A DNA stretch of 49,299 nt from positions 1-49,299 of the forward strand of contig PLXP01000110.1 of assembly GCA_003151435.1 (NCBI GenBank), read 5' to 3'. Each line of letters opens with the position of its first letter. Within the stretch, counting starts at the first letter, position 1. Below are positions 20,772 to 28,194 of the stretch, piece after piece. The notes under the pieces were generated by a model. That model searched no databases. It had not been told where the DNA came from and worked only from the letters and a program-made list of their open reading frames with translations. A program made the translations under genes and the position numbers. The stretch comes from Acidobacteriaceae bacterium (GTDB lineage Bacteria; Acidobacteriota; Terriglobia; Terriglobales; Acidobacteriaceae).

Positions 20772-21305
20772 TCATCCCACCTTGGCAAAGTTGGTCTGAC
20801 TCTCTGCCGCCGGGAGCTTTCGCTCCATCGACTTATTCGCAGCCTTTCGCATCTCCCCCAGCACCACACGCGGCGGACGGTTTCCTCTGCCCGGAACAAT
20901 CTGGTGGCCCTCCCTCCGCAGGTATTCCGCCTGCCGCGCCACGCCGCCCGGCAGCCTGGGATTCAGAGAGCCATCGTCCTTCACCACGCGCCAATACGGA
21001 GTGGCGTTGGGTACGCCATGGCGCGCGTCCTCCTCGCCCGCCTCCGCCGCAATGTGGAGAAAGATTCCCGTTGTCAGCGGGCACGTCGCATCGGCATCAT
21101 GCTGGTCCGCCAGAAACTCCCTCATCTCCGAGAGGGTAGCCACGCTGCCCCTTCGAATGGTACGGACGAAGGCCTCCACTTCAAGGGGGCTTGGCACCAG
21201 CATGGTTCCGTTGGGTAACTTGCCCCGCATGTTCGGCAAAACATGCACCAGCTTCGGGAGCTTTGGATTATTCATCTTCTCCCGCCACGTCTTCTGCGTT
21301 TTCAT
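20772..21305 (-). CDS. MGMT-family alkyltransferase-like protein without active-site Cys
   Basis: This 177-aa protein resembles the DNA-binding domain of O6-alkylguanine-DNA alkyltransferase. The segment about residues 105-140 (ATPYWRVVKDDGSLN, then PGGVARQAEYLRREGHQI) parallels the active-site region of that family, where the repair enzyme has PCHRV. Here the catalytic Cys-His pair is replaced by Tyr-Trp (TPYWRV), so methyl transfer is not expected. Alkyltransferase-like proteins with a lost cysteine bind damaged DNA and recruit nucleotide excision repair. The N-terminal WREKMNNPKLPKLV is an extra segment. The ATG at 21305 has a near-perfect AAGGAGGG 6 nt upstream, which rules out the longer open frame. 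The DNA-repair role is inference. Confidence 0.7.
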   Translation of the reverse strand: MKTQKTWREKMNNPKLPKLVHVLPNMRGKLPNGTMLVPSPLEVEAFVRTIRRGSVATLSEMREFLADQHDADATCPLTTGIFLHIAAEAGEEDARHGVPNATPYWRVVKDDGSLNPRLPGGVARQAEYLRREGHQIVPGRGNRPPRVVLGEMRKAANKSMERKLPAAESQTNFAKVG

Positions 21306-21350
21306 CGCTATCCCTCCTTGTGCAGGTCCACGCTTCAATAACCCACCACC

Positions 21351-21406
21351 GAGGGTGCCCCATCCTTGCGCAGCATGATCGCGAAAGGGCGGGAAACCAC
21401 GAATCC
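21351..21406. repeat. Interspersed hairpin repeat, family A
   Basis: This copy starts GAGGGTGCCCCATCCTTGCG and ends GCGAAAGGGCGGGAAACCAC, the family A order with a mismatched stem. It sits between two divergent genes, upstream of the phosphatase gene. Confidence 0.65.
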
Positions 21407-21529
21407 AAATCACCTGCGGCAGGGAACCGGGGAGCCGCAGATACCTCCACGCCAAGCAGTGTAGTCGCAGGACGAAGAAACTACCAGAGCGCTCATGGTA
21501 GAGTGGAAATCCACGGAGGGGCGGTTGAC

Positions 21530-22741
21530 ATGGCGGCTGGAATTCAGCTTCCCGGCAACAACGAGACCATCGACCTGCAGCAGCAGGTGGCGCGTCTGCA
21601 GGCGTTGCTTGAGGCCTCGCGACAGGTACACTCCACCATTCGCGAAGAAGAGGTGCTGGAGTCGGTCTTGCGCATCGCGGTCCGCGAATTGGAGATGGCG
21701 GGCGCCGCCTTTCCAGGCACCGGCCTGGTCTACGGCGATGGCGTCGAGCCCAATCGCGAAACTGAAGCCGGCCCCGCCGATGTGAATGGAACGTCCGGCC
21801 CATGTCCCTCCGACTGCGTGCTTCCCAGCTTTCCGCTCGAAGACCGCGAAGGTCGCCGCATGACCGAACTGGTGGTGGCGCCTCCCGATGGTCGCGAGCT
21901 CACCATCTACGAAGCCGACTTTCTTGAGGGGCTCGCGCTGCAGGCCGCCGTGGCTCTTGAAAACGCTCGCAACCACAAGCGCAACGTGGAATTTGCCCGC
22001 GTGCAGCAGGATCTGGACGCCGCCCGCGACATCCAGCGCTCGCTGCTTCCGCAGAAACTCCCCGCGATCGAAGGCTACTCCGTGGGCTACCGGTCGGCCA
22101 CGTGCTACGAGGTGGGCGGCGATTATCTCGACATCGTCGCGCAGTCTGATGGCAGCGTGCTCATGGCCATTGCCGACGTGGCCGGCAAGGGGCTGGCCTC
22201 GGCCATCATGTCCACCAGCTTCCGCTCGGCCTTTCGCGCCATGGCCGTCGACGGCCTCCCGCTCGACGAGCTGGCTCAGCGCATGAATCAGCACCACTGG
22301 CAAGACGGAGAAGAAGCGCGCCGCAAATACGTGACCGCCATCTTTGTGCGCCTGCACCCCGAGGCCGGTGAAATTGAGGTGGTCAACGCCGGCCACAATC
22401 CCGGGTTTGGCATTCATTCCGACGGCAGCACATGTTTCTTTGAAGCGACAGGCACGCCGCTGGGCCTGCTGCCGGGCATGCAATACACCACTGAGCGCTG
22501 CTCGTTCTCTCCGGGCTCGCGGCTCCTGTTCTATACCGACGGCCTCACTGAAGCCTTCCGCGGCGACGAAGAATTTGGTCCCGAACGCCTGATGGAAATC
22601 TTTTCTAAATGCCCGTCACAGAAAGCCGATGGTATTCTCGATGCATTGTGGACAGCCATCGGGGAGTTCGTTGAAGGCGGCCCGCAGGGGGACGACATGA
22701 CAGCATTGGTGCTTTGCCGCGCCACGGGGATGCCGGCATGA
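21530..22741 (+). CDS. SpoIIE/RsbU-type serine phosphatase with GAF-like sensor
   Basis: This 403-aa protein is a PP2C-family phosphatase that would dephosphorylate a STAS anti-sigma antagonist. Residues about 10-155 form a GAF-like sensory region preceded by a short coiled coil (QQQVARLQALLEASRQV). A helical linker (NVEFARVQQDLDAARDIQRS) leads to the SpoIIE domain from residue about 175 on. This contains YEVGGDYLDI (first metal aspartate), IADVAGKGLASA, VNAGHNPG, LLFYTDGLTEAF and the closing GDDMTALVL, so all metal-binding segments are present. The ATG at 21530 follows a GGAGG and removes a long N-terminal stretch without features. Its stop overlaps the next start (ATGA), coupling it to the kinase gene. 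Confidence 0.9.
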   Translation: MAAGIQLPGNNETIDLQQQVARLQALLEASRQVHSTIREEEVLESVLRIAVRELEMAGAAFPGTGLVYGDGVEPNRETEAGPADVNGTSGPCPSDCVLPSFPLEDREGRRMTELVVAPPDGRELTIYEADFLEGLALQAAVALENARNHKRNVEFARVQQDLDAARDIQRSLLPQKLPAIEGYSVGYRSATCYEVGGDYLDIVAQSDGSVLMAIADVAGKGLASAIMSTSFRSAFRAMAVDGLPLDELAQRMNQHHWQDGEEARRKYVTAIFVRLHPEAGEIEVVNAGHNPGFGIHSDGSTCFFEATGTPLGLLPGMQYTTERCSFSPGSRLLFYTDGLTEAFRGDEEFGPERLMEIFSKCPSQKADGILDALWTAIGEFVEGGPQGDDMTALVLCRATGMPA

Positions 22742-23208
22742 GCAGGGTCAAACCGACCACTGTGGAAGTAAGACTGCCCTCCCGGCTCGGCTATGAGAAA
22801 GTGGCCATGAGCACCGCGGCCGCTGTGGCCAAGCTGATGGGCTTCCGCGAAGACCGCGTTGAAGACCTGAAGACCGCCGTGGCCGAGGCCTGCATCAACG
22901 CCATGGAACACGGCAACCGGCTCAATGAAGCCCTGTCGGTCGGCGTCGTGCTCTCCTCCTGCGACGACAAGCTCGAAGTCAAAGTCATCGATGACGGCAA
23001 GGGCCTCAAGGGCCTCAAGGGCCTGCCCCGCAAACCCGACATCGACAAAAAGATTCACGGCGAAGAAGACCCCCGCGGCATGGGCATGTTTCTCATCCAG
23101 GCGCTGGTCGATGAAGCCGAGTGGGTGGCCGGCGCCAACGGAAAAAGCAGCTATGTCCGGCTCGTCATCCGGCTGGATCCCGAAGTGGTAGAGGCCGAAG
23201 CGCTATAA
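22738..23208 (+). CDS. Anti-sigma factor serine kinase (RsbW/HATPase_c_2 family)
   Basis: This 156-aa protein has the GHKL ATP-binding fold: N box EACINAMEHGN (about residues 50-60), the G1 box IDDGKG (about 90) and G2 box RGMGMFLI (about 118). Such kinases bind a sigma factor or another target and phosphorylate a STAS antagonist. A tandem GLKGLKGL follows the G1 box, encoded by the repeated 9-mer GGCCTCAAG; it lengthens the ATP-lid region. It is coupled by a 4-bp ATGA overlap to the phosphatase upstream, and the STAS gene follows. The sigma factor it controls is not in the window. Confidence 0.9.
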   Translation: MSRVKPTTVEVRLPSRLGYEKVAMSTAAAVAKLMGFREDRVEDLKTAVAEACINAMEHGNRLNEALSVGVVLSSCDDKLEVKVIDDGKGLKGLKGLPRKPDIDKKIHGEEDPRGMGMFLIQALVDEAEWVAGANGKSSYVRLVIRLDPEVVEAEAL

Positions 23209-23232
23209 CAGAGATTGTGGAGAATACCGATC

Positions 23233-23592
23233 GTGCAGAGCGAAACCAAGTCGCGTGTTGACCAGCTCACTTCCCCAGCCGGGCATCCGGTCACCGTCCT
23301 GCGCTTTGAGGGCGATATCGCCAGCACCTCGAAAGAGGCGGTGCTGGGCGCTTACCAGGCGTTGCCGAAGACCACGGCCAAGCTCATCCTGCTGGACTTT
23401 ACCAAGGTGGATTACATCAACTCCAGCGGCATCGCGCTGGTGATCCAGATGCTGATTGAAGCCTCAAACAACGCCCAGAAGGTCTATGCCTACGGCCTTT
23501 CCGCGCACTTCACCAAGGTCTTCACCATGGTGGGCATCACCAAATATGCCGGGCTGTTCCCCTCGCAGGCCGAGGCCATGGCAGCTCTCTAA
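23233..23592 (+). CDS. STAS-domain anti-sigma factor antagonist
   Basis: This 119-aa single-domain protein is the expected phosphorylation target in a partner switch. The core LILLDFTKVDYINSSGIALV (about residues 57-76) contains the conserved Ser-Ser pair after an Asn, and phosphorylation of the first or second Ser normally turns binding off. The remainder has the STAS pattern, including AYGLSAHFTKVFTMVGI. The GTG at 23233 is chosen because GGAG lies about 10 nt upstream; a TTG at 23215 is in frame too. It lies 24 bp after the kinase gene, completing a phosphatase-kinase-antagonist operon. Confidence 0.88.
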   Translation: MQSETKSRVDQLTSPAGHPVTVLRFEGDIASTSKEAVLGAYQALPKTTAKLILLDFTKVDYINSSGIALVIQMLIEASNNAQKVYAYGLSAHFTKVFTMVGITKYAGLFPSQAEAMAAL

Positions 23593-23664
23593 GACACTGG
23601 CACACCCTGCCACACATCGGAAGTTGGCGTGGTTCCCCCGCGCCCATCCGAGTATCATGCCCGT

Positions 23665-24846
23665 ATGAACCTGGAAGCGATTCAGGCCGCCCTCGTTGAG
23701 GCCGGCCACGACGGCTGGCTCTTCTACGACCATCATCACCGCGACCCCATCGGCACCCGCATCCTCGGTCTCGATGAAAAGGCCCACATCACCCGGCGCT
23801 GGTACTACTTCATCCCCGCTACCGGCGAGCCGCGCAAGCTGGTCCACCGCATCGAACAAGGCCGGCTCGATTCGCTCCCCGGCACCAAGGGTCTCTACTC
23901 CAGTTGGCAGGAACTGGCCGCGGGCCTTGAGCTCATGCTCAAGGGCGCCCACACCCTGGCCATGCAGTATTCCCCCAACAACGCCATCATGTATGTCTCC
24001 ATGGTCGATGCCGGAACCATTGAGTTCCTGCGCGGCATCGGCAAGCAGATCGTCAGTTCCGCCGACCTGGTCAGCCAGTTTGAAGCTGTGCTCAGCGCAG
24101 AGCAGATCGCCAGCCACGCCGTCGCGCAAAAGGCCATCGACACCATCCTCGAGGAGGCATGGCGCAAAATCGGCCGCACCCTGCGTCCGGCCAGCGGCAA
24201 GCCGGCGGAGCTCACCGAGTTCGACATGGTCGCCTTCCTCAGCGACGCCATGCGCTGCGAAGGCCTGGTGTGGGAGAACGGCCCCAACGTCAGCGCCAAC
24301 GCCAACTGTTCCGACTCGCACTACGAGCCGACCAAAGACCATACCTCCCCCATCCGCAACGGCGATTTCATCCTCATCGACATCTGGGGCAAGTGCGAAA
24401 CAGGCGACAGCATCTTCTACGACATCACGTGGACCGGCGTCGTGGGGCGCGAGCCCACACCGCGCGAGCAACTTGTCTTTGAGACTGTCCGCAACGCCCG
24501 CGATGCCGCCATCTCTGCGGTGGAAACAGCCTTTGCCGAGGGCCGCCCCATCCACGGCTTCGAAGCCGACGATGCCGCGCGCGCCGTGATTCAACAGGCC
24601 GGCTTTGGCCAATACTTCACCCATCGCACCGGCCACAACATCGCGCAGGAGATTCACGGCCCCGGCGCGCATCTCGACAACCTCGAAACCCACGATGTGC
24701 GCCTGTTGCTGCCCAACACCTGCTTCTCCGTCGAACCCGGCATCTACCTCCCCGAGTTCGGCGTCCGCAGCGAGATCGACATGCTCACCGCGCCCGGCAA
24801 AGCCTGGGTCACTGGGAAGATCCAGCGCGAACTGGTGCGAATCTGA
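23665..24846 (+). CDS. M24-family metallopeptidase (Xaa-Pro aminopeptidase-like)
   Basis: This 393-aa cytoplasmic protein has the pita-bread fold of M24 peptidases, which release N-terminal residues before proline. Metal ligands can be matched to ILIDIWGK (Asp, about residue 243), FYDITWTG (Asp), HRTGHNIAQEIHGPGAH (His, about 330), SVEPGIY (Glu) and VRSEID (Glu). The N-terminal 170 residues are the creatinase-like regulatory domain (GWLFYDHHHRDPIG). The ATG at 23665 gives MNLEAIQAALVEAG; the binding site is weak and a GTG at 23629 remains possible. It lies 72 bp after the STAS gene on the same strand, so it could be co-transcribed, though a functional link is not evident. Confidence 0.88.
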   Translation: MNLEAIQAALVEAGHDGWLFYDHHHRDPIGTRILGLDEKAHITRRWYYFIPATGEPRKLVHRIEQGRLDSLPGTKGLYSSWQELAAGLELMLKGAHTLAMQYSPNNAIMYVSMVDAGTIEFLRGIGKQIVSSADLVSQFEAVLSAEQIASHAVAQKAIDTILEEAWRKIGRTLRPASGKPAELTEFDMVAFLSDAMRCEGLVWENGPNVSANANCSDSHYEPTKDHTSPIRNGDFILIDIWGKCETGDSIFYDITWTGVVGREPTPREQLVFETVRNARDAAISAVETAFAEGRPIHGFEADDAARAVIQQAGFGQYFTHRTGHNIAQEIHGPGAHLDNLETHDVRLLLPNTCFSVEPGIYLPEFGVRSEIDMLTAPGKAWVTGKIQRELVRI

Positions 24847-24851
24847 AAAGC

Positions 24852-24897
24852 AGGGAACAGGGGAAGAGCAGGGAACAGGGACGAGGGAATAGGGAAC
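24852..24897. repeat. GGGAACAGG-type repeat, family F
   Basis: Four close repeats of a GGGAACAGG-like motif (GCAGGGAACAGGGG, GCAGGGAACAGGGA, GAGGGAATAGGGAACAG) lie just past the peptidase stop codon. The reverse complement, CCCTGTTCCCTG, recurs twice at 25157-25192, so the pair could form a large stem around the tandem repeat and family A element between them. The same motif pair is at 42100 and 42219. Confidence 0.7.
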
Positions 24898-24924
24898 AGA
24901 ACGCTCTTCACTCTTCCCATCCAC

Positions 24925-24996
24925 AGAGTCCGGGTGAGAGTCCCGGTGAGAGTCCGAGTGAGAATCCCGGTGAAAGTCCGGGTGAGAGTCCGGGTG
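24925..24996. repeat. Tandem repeat, 12 bp x 6
   Basis: Six copies of AGAGTCCGGGTG with a few substitutions run without interruption, for example AGAGTCCCGGTG and AGAATCCCGGTG. The last unit merges with the CGGGTG that begins the family A repeat at 24991, suggesting the tandem array grew from the end of that element by slippage. Confidence 0.85.
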
Positions 24997-25050
24997 CCCC
25001 ATCCTTGACGCGGCTTTATCGCGGCAAGGGTGGGAATGACCAGACCTCCT
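24991..25050. repeat. Interspersed hairpin repeat, family A
   Basis: This copy starts CGGGTGCCCCATCCTTGACG and closes GGCAAGGGTGGGAATGACCA, with the central stem partly preserved. It is embedded between the 12-bp tandem repeat and the right-hand family F motif. Confidence 0.7.
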
Positions 25051-25156
25051 TACCCACAAATCGAGAAAACACCGGTCACACCAATTCCGGTCGATTTTCC
25101 CCGGTACAACCGGCAACTTTCACTCTCGCTATCGTTCACATGTTCCAAGTCTTAGT

Positions 25157-25192
25157 GCCTATTCCCTGTTCCCTGATCCCTGTTCCCTGTTT
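25157..25192. repeat. Family F repeat, inverted orientation
   Basis: TATTCCCTGTTCCCTGATCC followed by another CTGTTCCCTG is the reverse complement of the motif at 24852-24897. It lies directly upstream of the small membrane-protein gene, so the promoter or leader of that gene overlaps repeat DNA. Confidence 0.7.
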
Positions 25193-25215
25193 CAGTGCGT
25201 TATAGTCAAAAAGGA

Positions 25216-25635
25216 ATGGCAAGCCCTCAAATCAGGAACGGCGCTCCGCCGCAAACGCCCAGGCAGGAACCCCAGGGGTTCGTTTACCTGCCCCTCATCG
25301 CCGGATGGCTGGTCCCAGGTGCGGGCCATTTTCTACTCCGCAAGTGGGGCCGCGGCGCACTTCTTTCCTGTTCCATCCTGGCCATGTTTGTGCTGGGCAT
25401 CGCCATGCAGGGCAAGCTCTACGCCAACGCCCACGGCATTCTCGACCTTCTACGACTTGTCGGCGACCTGGGCAACGGGCTGCTCTACGTCGTGAGCCGG
25501 GCCCTGGGCCTGGGCGCGGACCAGGTGCAGGTCACCACCGCCGACTACGGTAGCGTTTTCATTGTGGTGGCGGGCCTGCTCAACGTCATCGCCGCCGTCG
25601 ACGCCCACAATCTGCGCACCGGGAGGAAGCACTGA
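25216..25635 (+). CDS. Small multi-pass membrane protein (TM2-like; DUF6677-type)
   Basis: This 139-aa protein has a Pro-rich N-terminus and then about three hydrophobic segments: PLIAGWLVPGAGHFLLRKWGRGALL, the AMFVLGIAMQ stretch, and IVVAGLLNVIAAVDAHN at the end. GAGHF followed by a K/R-W-x-RG turn recalls TM2-like proteins, and I recall similar acidobacterial proteins labelled DUF6677; this is unverified. The ATG at 25216 is preceded directly by AAGGA, which is close for a ribosome binding site; a GTG at 25195 is possible. Its TGA overlaps the ATG of the next gene. Most of the gene (from 25348) is duplicated at 27728-28015. Confidence 0.65.
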   Translation: MASPQIRNGAPPQTPRQEPQGFVYLPLIAGWLVPGAGHFLLRKWGRGALLSCSILAMFVLGIAMQGKLYANAHGILDLLRLVGDLGNGLLYVVSRALGLGADQVQVTTADYGSVFIVVAGLLNVIAAVDAHNLRTGRKH

Positions 25636-25814
25636 TGTTCCGGCCCTCTCATATTGTCGCGGTGGTGCTCTTCGCCCTCTTTGCTTCCACCGTCTTCGGC
25701 ATCACCCAGCGCGACACGCCCCGGCGCATGGTCCGCTACGGCGTCTACTGCTTCGTGCTCTTCACCGTCTCGGCCATCGTGCTCAGCTGGGTCATGTTCC
25801 TCATCGCGCGCTAA
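25348..25814 (+). repeat. 467-bp segmental duplication, copy 1
   Basis: This segment is repeated without indels at 27728-28194, with about 15 mismatches by eye (about 97% identical). It covers the last two thirds of the small membrane-protein gene and the whole of the following 59-aa gene, ending at the stop codon. Sequences on either side are unrelated, apart from a short ATTTTCTA shared just before the left edge. Confidence 0.95.
25635..25814 (+). CDS. 59-aa two-helix membrane protein, copy 1
   Basis: The protein starts MFRPSHIVAVVLFALFAS and has two hydrophobic helices separated by a basic loop (TQRDTPRRMVRYG); the second helix ends VMFLIAR. The ATG overlaps the previous TGA (ATGA), and the GGGAGG 8 nt upstream is a strong binding site. 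A second intact copy at 28015-28194 differs by eight nucleotides but only one residue (Ile to Val), which argues that the protein is real and under selection. Function unknown; the partnership with the upstream membrane protein suggests a small two-component membrane complex. Confidence 0.75.
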   Translation: MFRPSHIVAVVLFALFASTVFGITQRDTPRRMVRYGVYCFVLFTVSAIVLSWVMFLIAR

Positions 25815-26228
25815 GTCCCGAACCGAAAGTCAGCTTTCCGCACACGGTTGCAAGGCGTTCTTTCCGTTTGCCCGATCATCCACACAATTTGAGACTCTTT
25901 TAACAACGTGTCGAGCGGAGCCGGGCGCGGTTTCTTGCGCCCTGCGCAGTCGAAGGATCTGCGGTTCAGGATACTCCCTCAGCAATTACCTCGGCCGATG
26001 TCCATTCGTGCGGTGCCAATTCGGTCCTATCTCCGCACCGCCGCTTATACCCTCGCAACACGGAAACCGCGGACTCTTCCGCCCGTGCTGTTTCATTGAG
26101 CGCCTCGGCGGATTTCTCGGCGACTGAGCAAACGGATCGGCAACTTCCGGATTGCCGGCCCTCCAGGGAGCATGTGTAGTCTGGTCATACACGCTGTAGA
26201 GCTTTCAGTGTGTGGAATAGAGCGGAGC
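25815..26228. other. Intergenic region with family D repeat
   Basis: Between the 59-aa gene and the serine hydrolase there are about 410 bp without a supportable gene. The stretch holds the family D repeat at 25911-25966. Just before the hydrolase gene is a GTGTA-N9-TACAC inverted repeat (26174-26192) that might be an operator, but this is weak. Confidence 0.4.
25911..25966. repeat. Interspersed repeat, family D
   Basis: TCGAGCGGAGCCGGGCGCGG is followed by GCGCAGTCGAAGGATCTGCG and GTT. The order of motifs is the same as at 28417-28456, with some added bases in the middle. It lies in the gap between the duplicated gene pair and the hydrolase. Confidence 0.65.
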
Positions 26229-27629
26229 ATGGCGTTGCGAGGTCGAATGTGTGCCGCCGCCCTGGCTGCAGGCGGTGCGGTCTTGTGCATTGGGATCTGG
26301 TTCTCGGCTCGCGTGAATACCGAAATGCAGGTCGCAACCGCCGTCGTGAGCCACACGCTTTGCTCGGGGGTTTTCATCTCTCATCTGGACCCGGAGCAGC
26401 TTTATGCCGATGCCATCCTGCCCGATCCGGGCCAGGCGAAACTTGCAAAGCGGCTTCGGTTTATCATCGACCGAAAAAGCCCACAAGTGACCGTCAACTG
26501 GGCCGGGCACTTTGAGAGTCGCGCCGTTTACCGCAATGATCTTGGCTGCATGATCGTACAGCATGGAGAGCCGAACGTTGCGCTGAATGAAACCGCGCCG
26601 GGCAACACAGTGGTTGCGACGGAAGCTTCTTCAGCAAGCTCCCTCCTGAGTGCGCCTCCATCTCGCGAGATCGAAGCGGCGCTGGATCGCGCCTTCGCGG
26701 AGCCCGAGCGTCCGCCCTACCGCCGCGTAAAAGCCATTGTGATCCTTCACAACGGCAAGATCGTTGGAGAGCGGTATGCCCCTGGGTACAGCGCCGAAAC
26801 ACCCCTGATGGGGTATTCCATGTCCAAGTCAGTCACCAGTGCTCTTATCGGCATTCTAGTGCGGCAAGGAAAGCTGCCGGTGGCTCAGCCGGCGCCCATT
26901 TCCGCGTGGAGCGAACCTGCCGACCCGCGGCACGCCATCACGATCGACGAACTGCTGCGCATGACTTCCGGCCTCTCGATAGCTGAGTCGGACAGTGGCT
27001 TCGATCCGGTCTCTCGGATGCTCTTTCTGGAGCGCGACATGGCCGGATTCGCCGGGCGCTTTGGGCTCAAGGCTGCTCCGGGCAGCACATGGGAATACAC
27101 CAGCGGTAACACTTTGATCCTGTCACGAATCATTCGCGATTCCGTGGGGGGAAACGCCAGGGACGTCACCGGCTTCGCTCAGCGTGAGCTGTTCGGGCCG
27201 TTGGGTATGACCAGCGCCAGGATAGACTTCGATGCCACCGGTACGCCCGTTGGCTCCATGTACATATACGCCACTGCAAGAGACTGGGCCAGGTTCGGGG
27301 CTCTCTACCTGAACGATGGCATGGCCGCCGGGAGGCGTATTTTGCCGGCCGGCTGGGCAGACTACTCGGCCGCACCAACGCTTAACACTGATTATGGTGC
27401 CGGGTTCTGGACGAATCGGGGCGGCCACGGAGACGGGAAGGATCGAGTGGAGGGCGGCATGCCGCGCGATTCCTTCTATGCTTCCGGCAATTTTGGTCAA
27501 CGCATCTTGATCGCCCCATCCGAAAATCTTGTCGTCGTGCGGCTCGGACAGTCGCATGGTCCCGGCCAGGATATGAGAGGGCTTGTGCGCCTTGCCGCTG
27601 ACCTTTCGGCGTCTCTCGGAAAGCAGTAG
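26229..27629 (+). CDS. Membrane-anchored serine hydrolase (class C beta-lactamase fold)
   Basis: This protein of about 466 aa has an N-terminal hydrophobic anchor (CAAALAAGGAVLCIGIW) and a beta-lactamase/penicillin-binding-like domain (PF00144) from about residue 160. The catalytic SxxK is SMSKS (about residue 215), the Tyr motif is YTSGNT (about 300), and the third motif is likely the SGNFGQ near 425. These are also found in esterases and D-aminopeptidases, so the substrate is open. Several starts are possible (26172, 26229, 26247); 26229 puts the anchor at the N-terminus. The gene lies between the two copies of the 467-bp duplication, which may reflect an insertion or an unequal duplication event. 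Confidence 0.85.
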   Translation: MALRGRMCAAALAAGGAVLCIGIWFSARVNTEMQVATAVVSHTLCSGVFISHLDPEQLYADAILPDPGQAKLAKRLRFIIDRKSPQVTVNWAGHFESRAVYRNDLGCMIVQHGEPNVALNETAPGNTVVATEASSASSLLSAPPSREIEAALDRAFAEPERPPYRRVKAIVILHNGKIVGERYAPGYSAETPLMGYSMSKSVTSALIGILVRQGKLPVAQPAPISAWSEPADPRHAITIDELLRMTSGLSIAESDSGFDPVSRMLFLERDMAGFAGRFGLKAAPGSTWEYTSGNTLILSRIIRDSVGGNARDVTGFAQRELFGPLGMTSARIDFDATGTPVGSMYIYATARDWARFGALYLNDGMAAGRRILPAGWADYSAAPTLNTDYGAGFWTNRGGHGDGKDRVEGGMPRDSFYASGNFGQRILIAPSENLVVVRLGQSHGPGQDMRGLVRLAADLSASLGKQ

Positions 27630-27727
27630 CTGCGCCGCCCCGCAACCACTGCGCCAACCTGCGATCTCGCGTTCAGTGAGCCAACCGTGGCCGAAAAGCC
27701 CCGTTTGCCGTCGGCGGCATTTTCTAT

Positions 27728-28015
27728 GGCCGCGGCGCACTTCTTTCCTGTTCCATCCTGGCCATGTTTGTGCTGGGCATCGCCATGCAGGGCAAGCTCT
27801 ACGCCAACGCCCACGGCATTCTCGACCTTCTACGACTTGTCGGCGACCTGGGCAACGGGCTGCTCTACGTCGTGAGCCGGGCCCTGGGCCTGGGTGCGGA
27901 CCAGGTGCAGGTCACCACCGCCGACTACGGTACGCGCTTCATCGTGGTGGCGGGCCTGCTCAACGTCATCGCCGCCGTCGACGCCCACAATCTGCGCACC
28001 GGGAGGAAGCACTGA
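27728..28015 (+). pseudogene. 5'-truncated copy of the small membrane-protein gene
   Basis: This is the second copy of the gene at 25216-25635, lacking about the first 44 codons, including the start and the first hydrophobic segment with GAGHF. The remaining frame stays open to the TGA at 28013-28015, and an internal ATG at 27764 could give an 83-aa product starting MFVLGIAMQ. Compared with copy 1 it has two clustered residue changes (Gly-Ser-Val to Gly-Thr-Arg). It still supplies the upstream translation context (GGGAGG and ATGA overlap) for the intact 59-aa gene. Confidence 0.75.
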
Positions 28016-28194
28016 TGTTCCGGCCCTCACACGTTGTTGCGGTGGTGCTCTTCGCCCTCTTTGCTTCCACCGTCTTCGGCATCACCCAGCGCGACACGCC
28101 CCGGCGCATGGTCCGCTACGGCGTCTACTGCTTCGTGCTCTTCACCGTTTCGGCCATCGTGCTCAGCTGGGTCATGTTCCTCATCGCCAGGTAA
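28015..28194 (+). CDS. 59-aa two-helix membrane protein, copy 2
   Basis: This is a complete second copy of the gene at 25635. It starts MFRPSHVVAVVLFALFAS and keeps both hydrophobic helices and the basic loop. Of eight nucleotide differences from copy 1, seven are silent, including a CGC to AGG arginine change that needs two substitutions. This is a strong sign of purifying selection after duplication, even though the partner gene upstream is truncated. Function unknown. Confidence 0.7.
   Translation: MFRPSHVVAVVLFALFASTVFGITQRDTPRRMVRYGVYCFVLFTVSAIVLSWVMFLIAR

Larger units (their letters stand above)
27728..28194 (+). repeat. 467-bp segmental duplication, copy 2
   Basis: This copy is collinear with 25348-25814 at an offset of 2380 bp. 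The left junction shows ATTTTCTA followed by TGGCCGCGG where copy 1 has 11 more bases, so short homology may have guided the event. The right edge coincides with the stop codon of the 59-aa gene. Confidence 0.95.

Noticed and set aside
23464..25116. Long minus-strand frame (about 550 codons) with a His-Pro-Asp-Ser repeat
   Set aside because: It lies opposite the M24 peptidase, and its repeat is simply the 12-bp tandem array read in the other direction.
26174..26192. GTGTA-N9-TACAC inverted repeat before the serine hydrolase gene
   Set aside because: Short arms and no promoter elements nearby; not distinguishable from chance.
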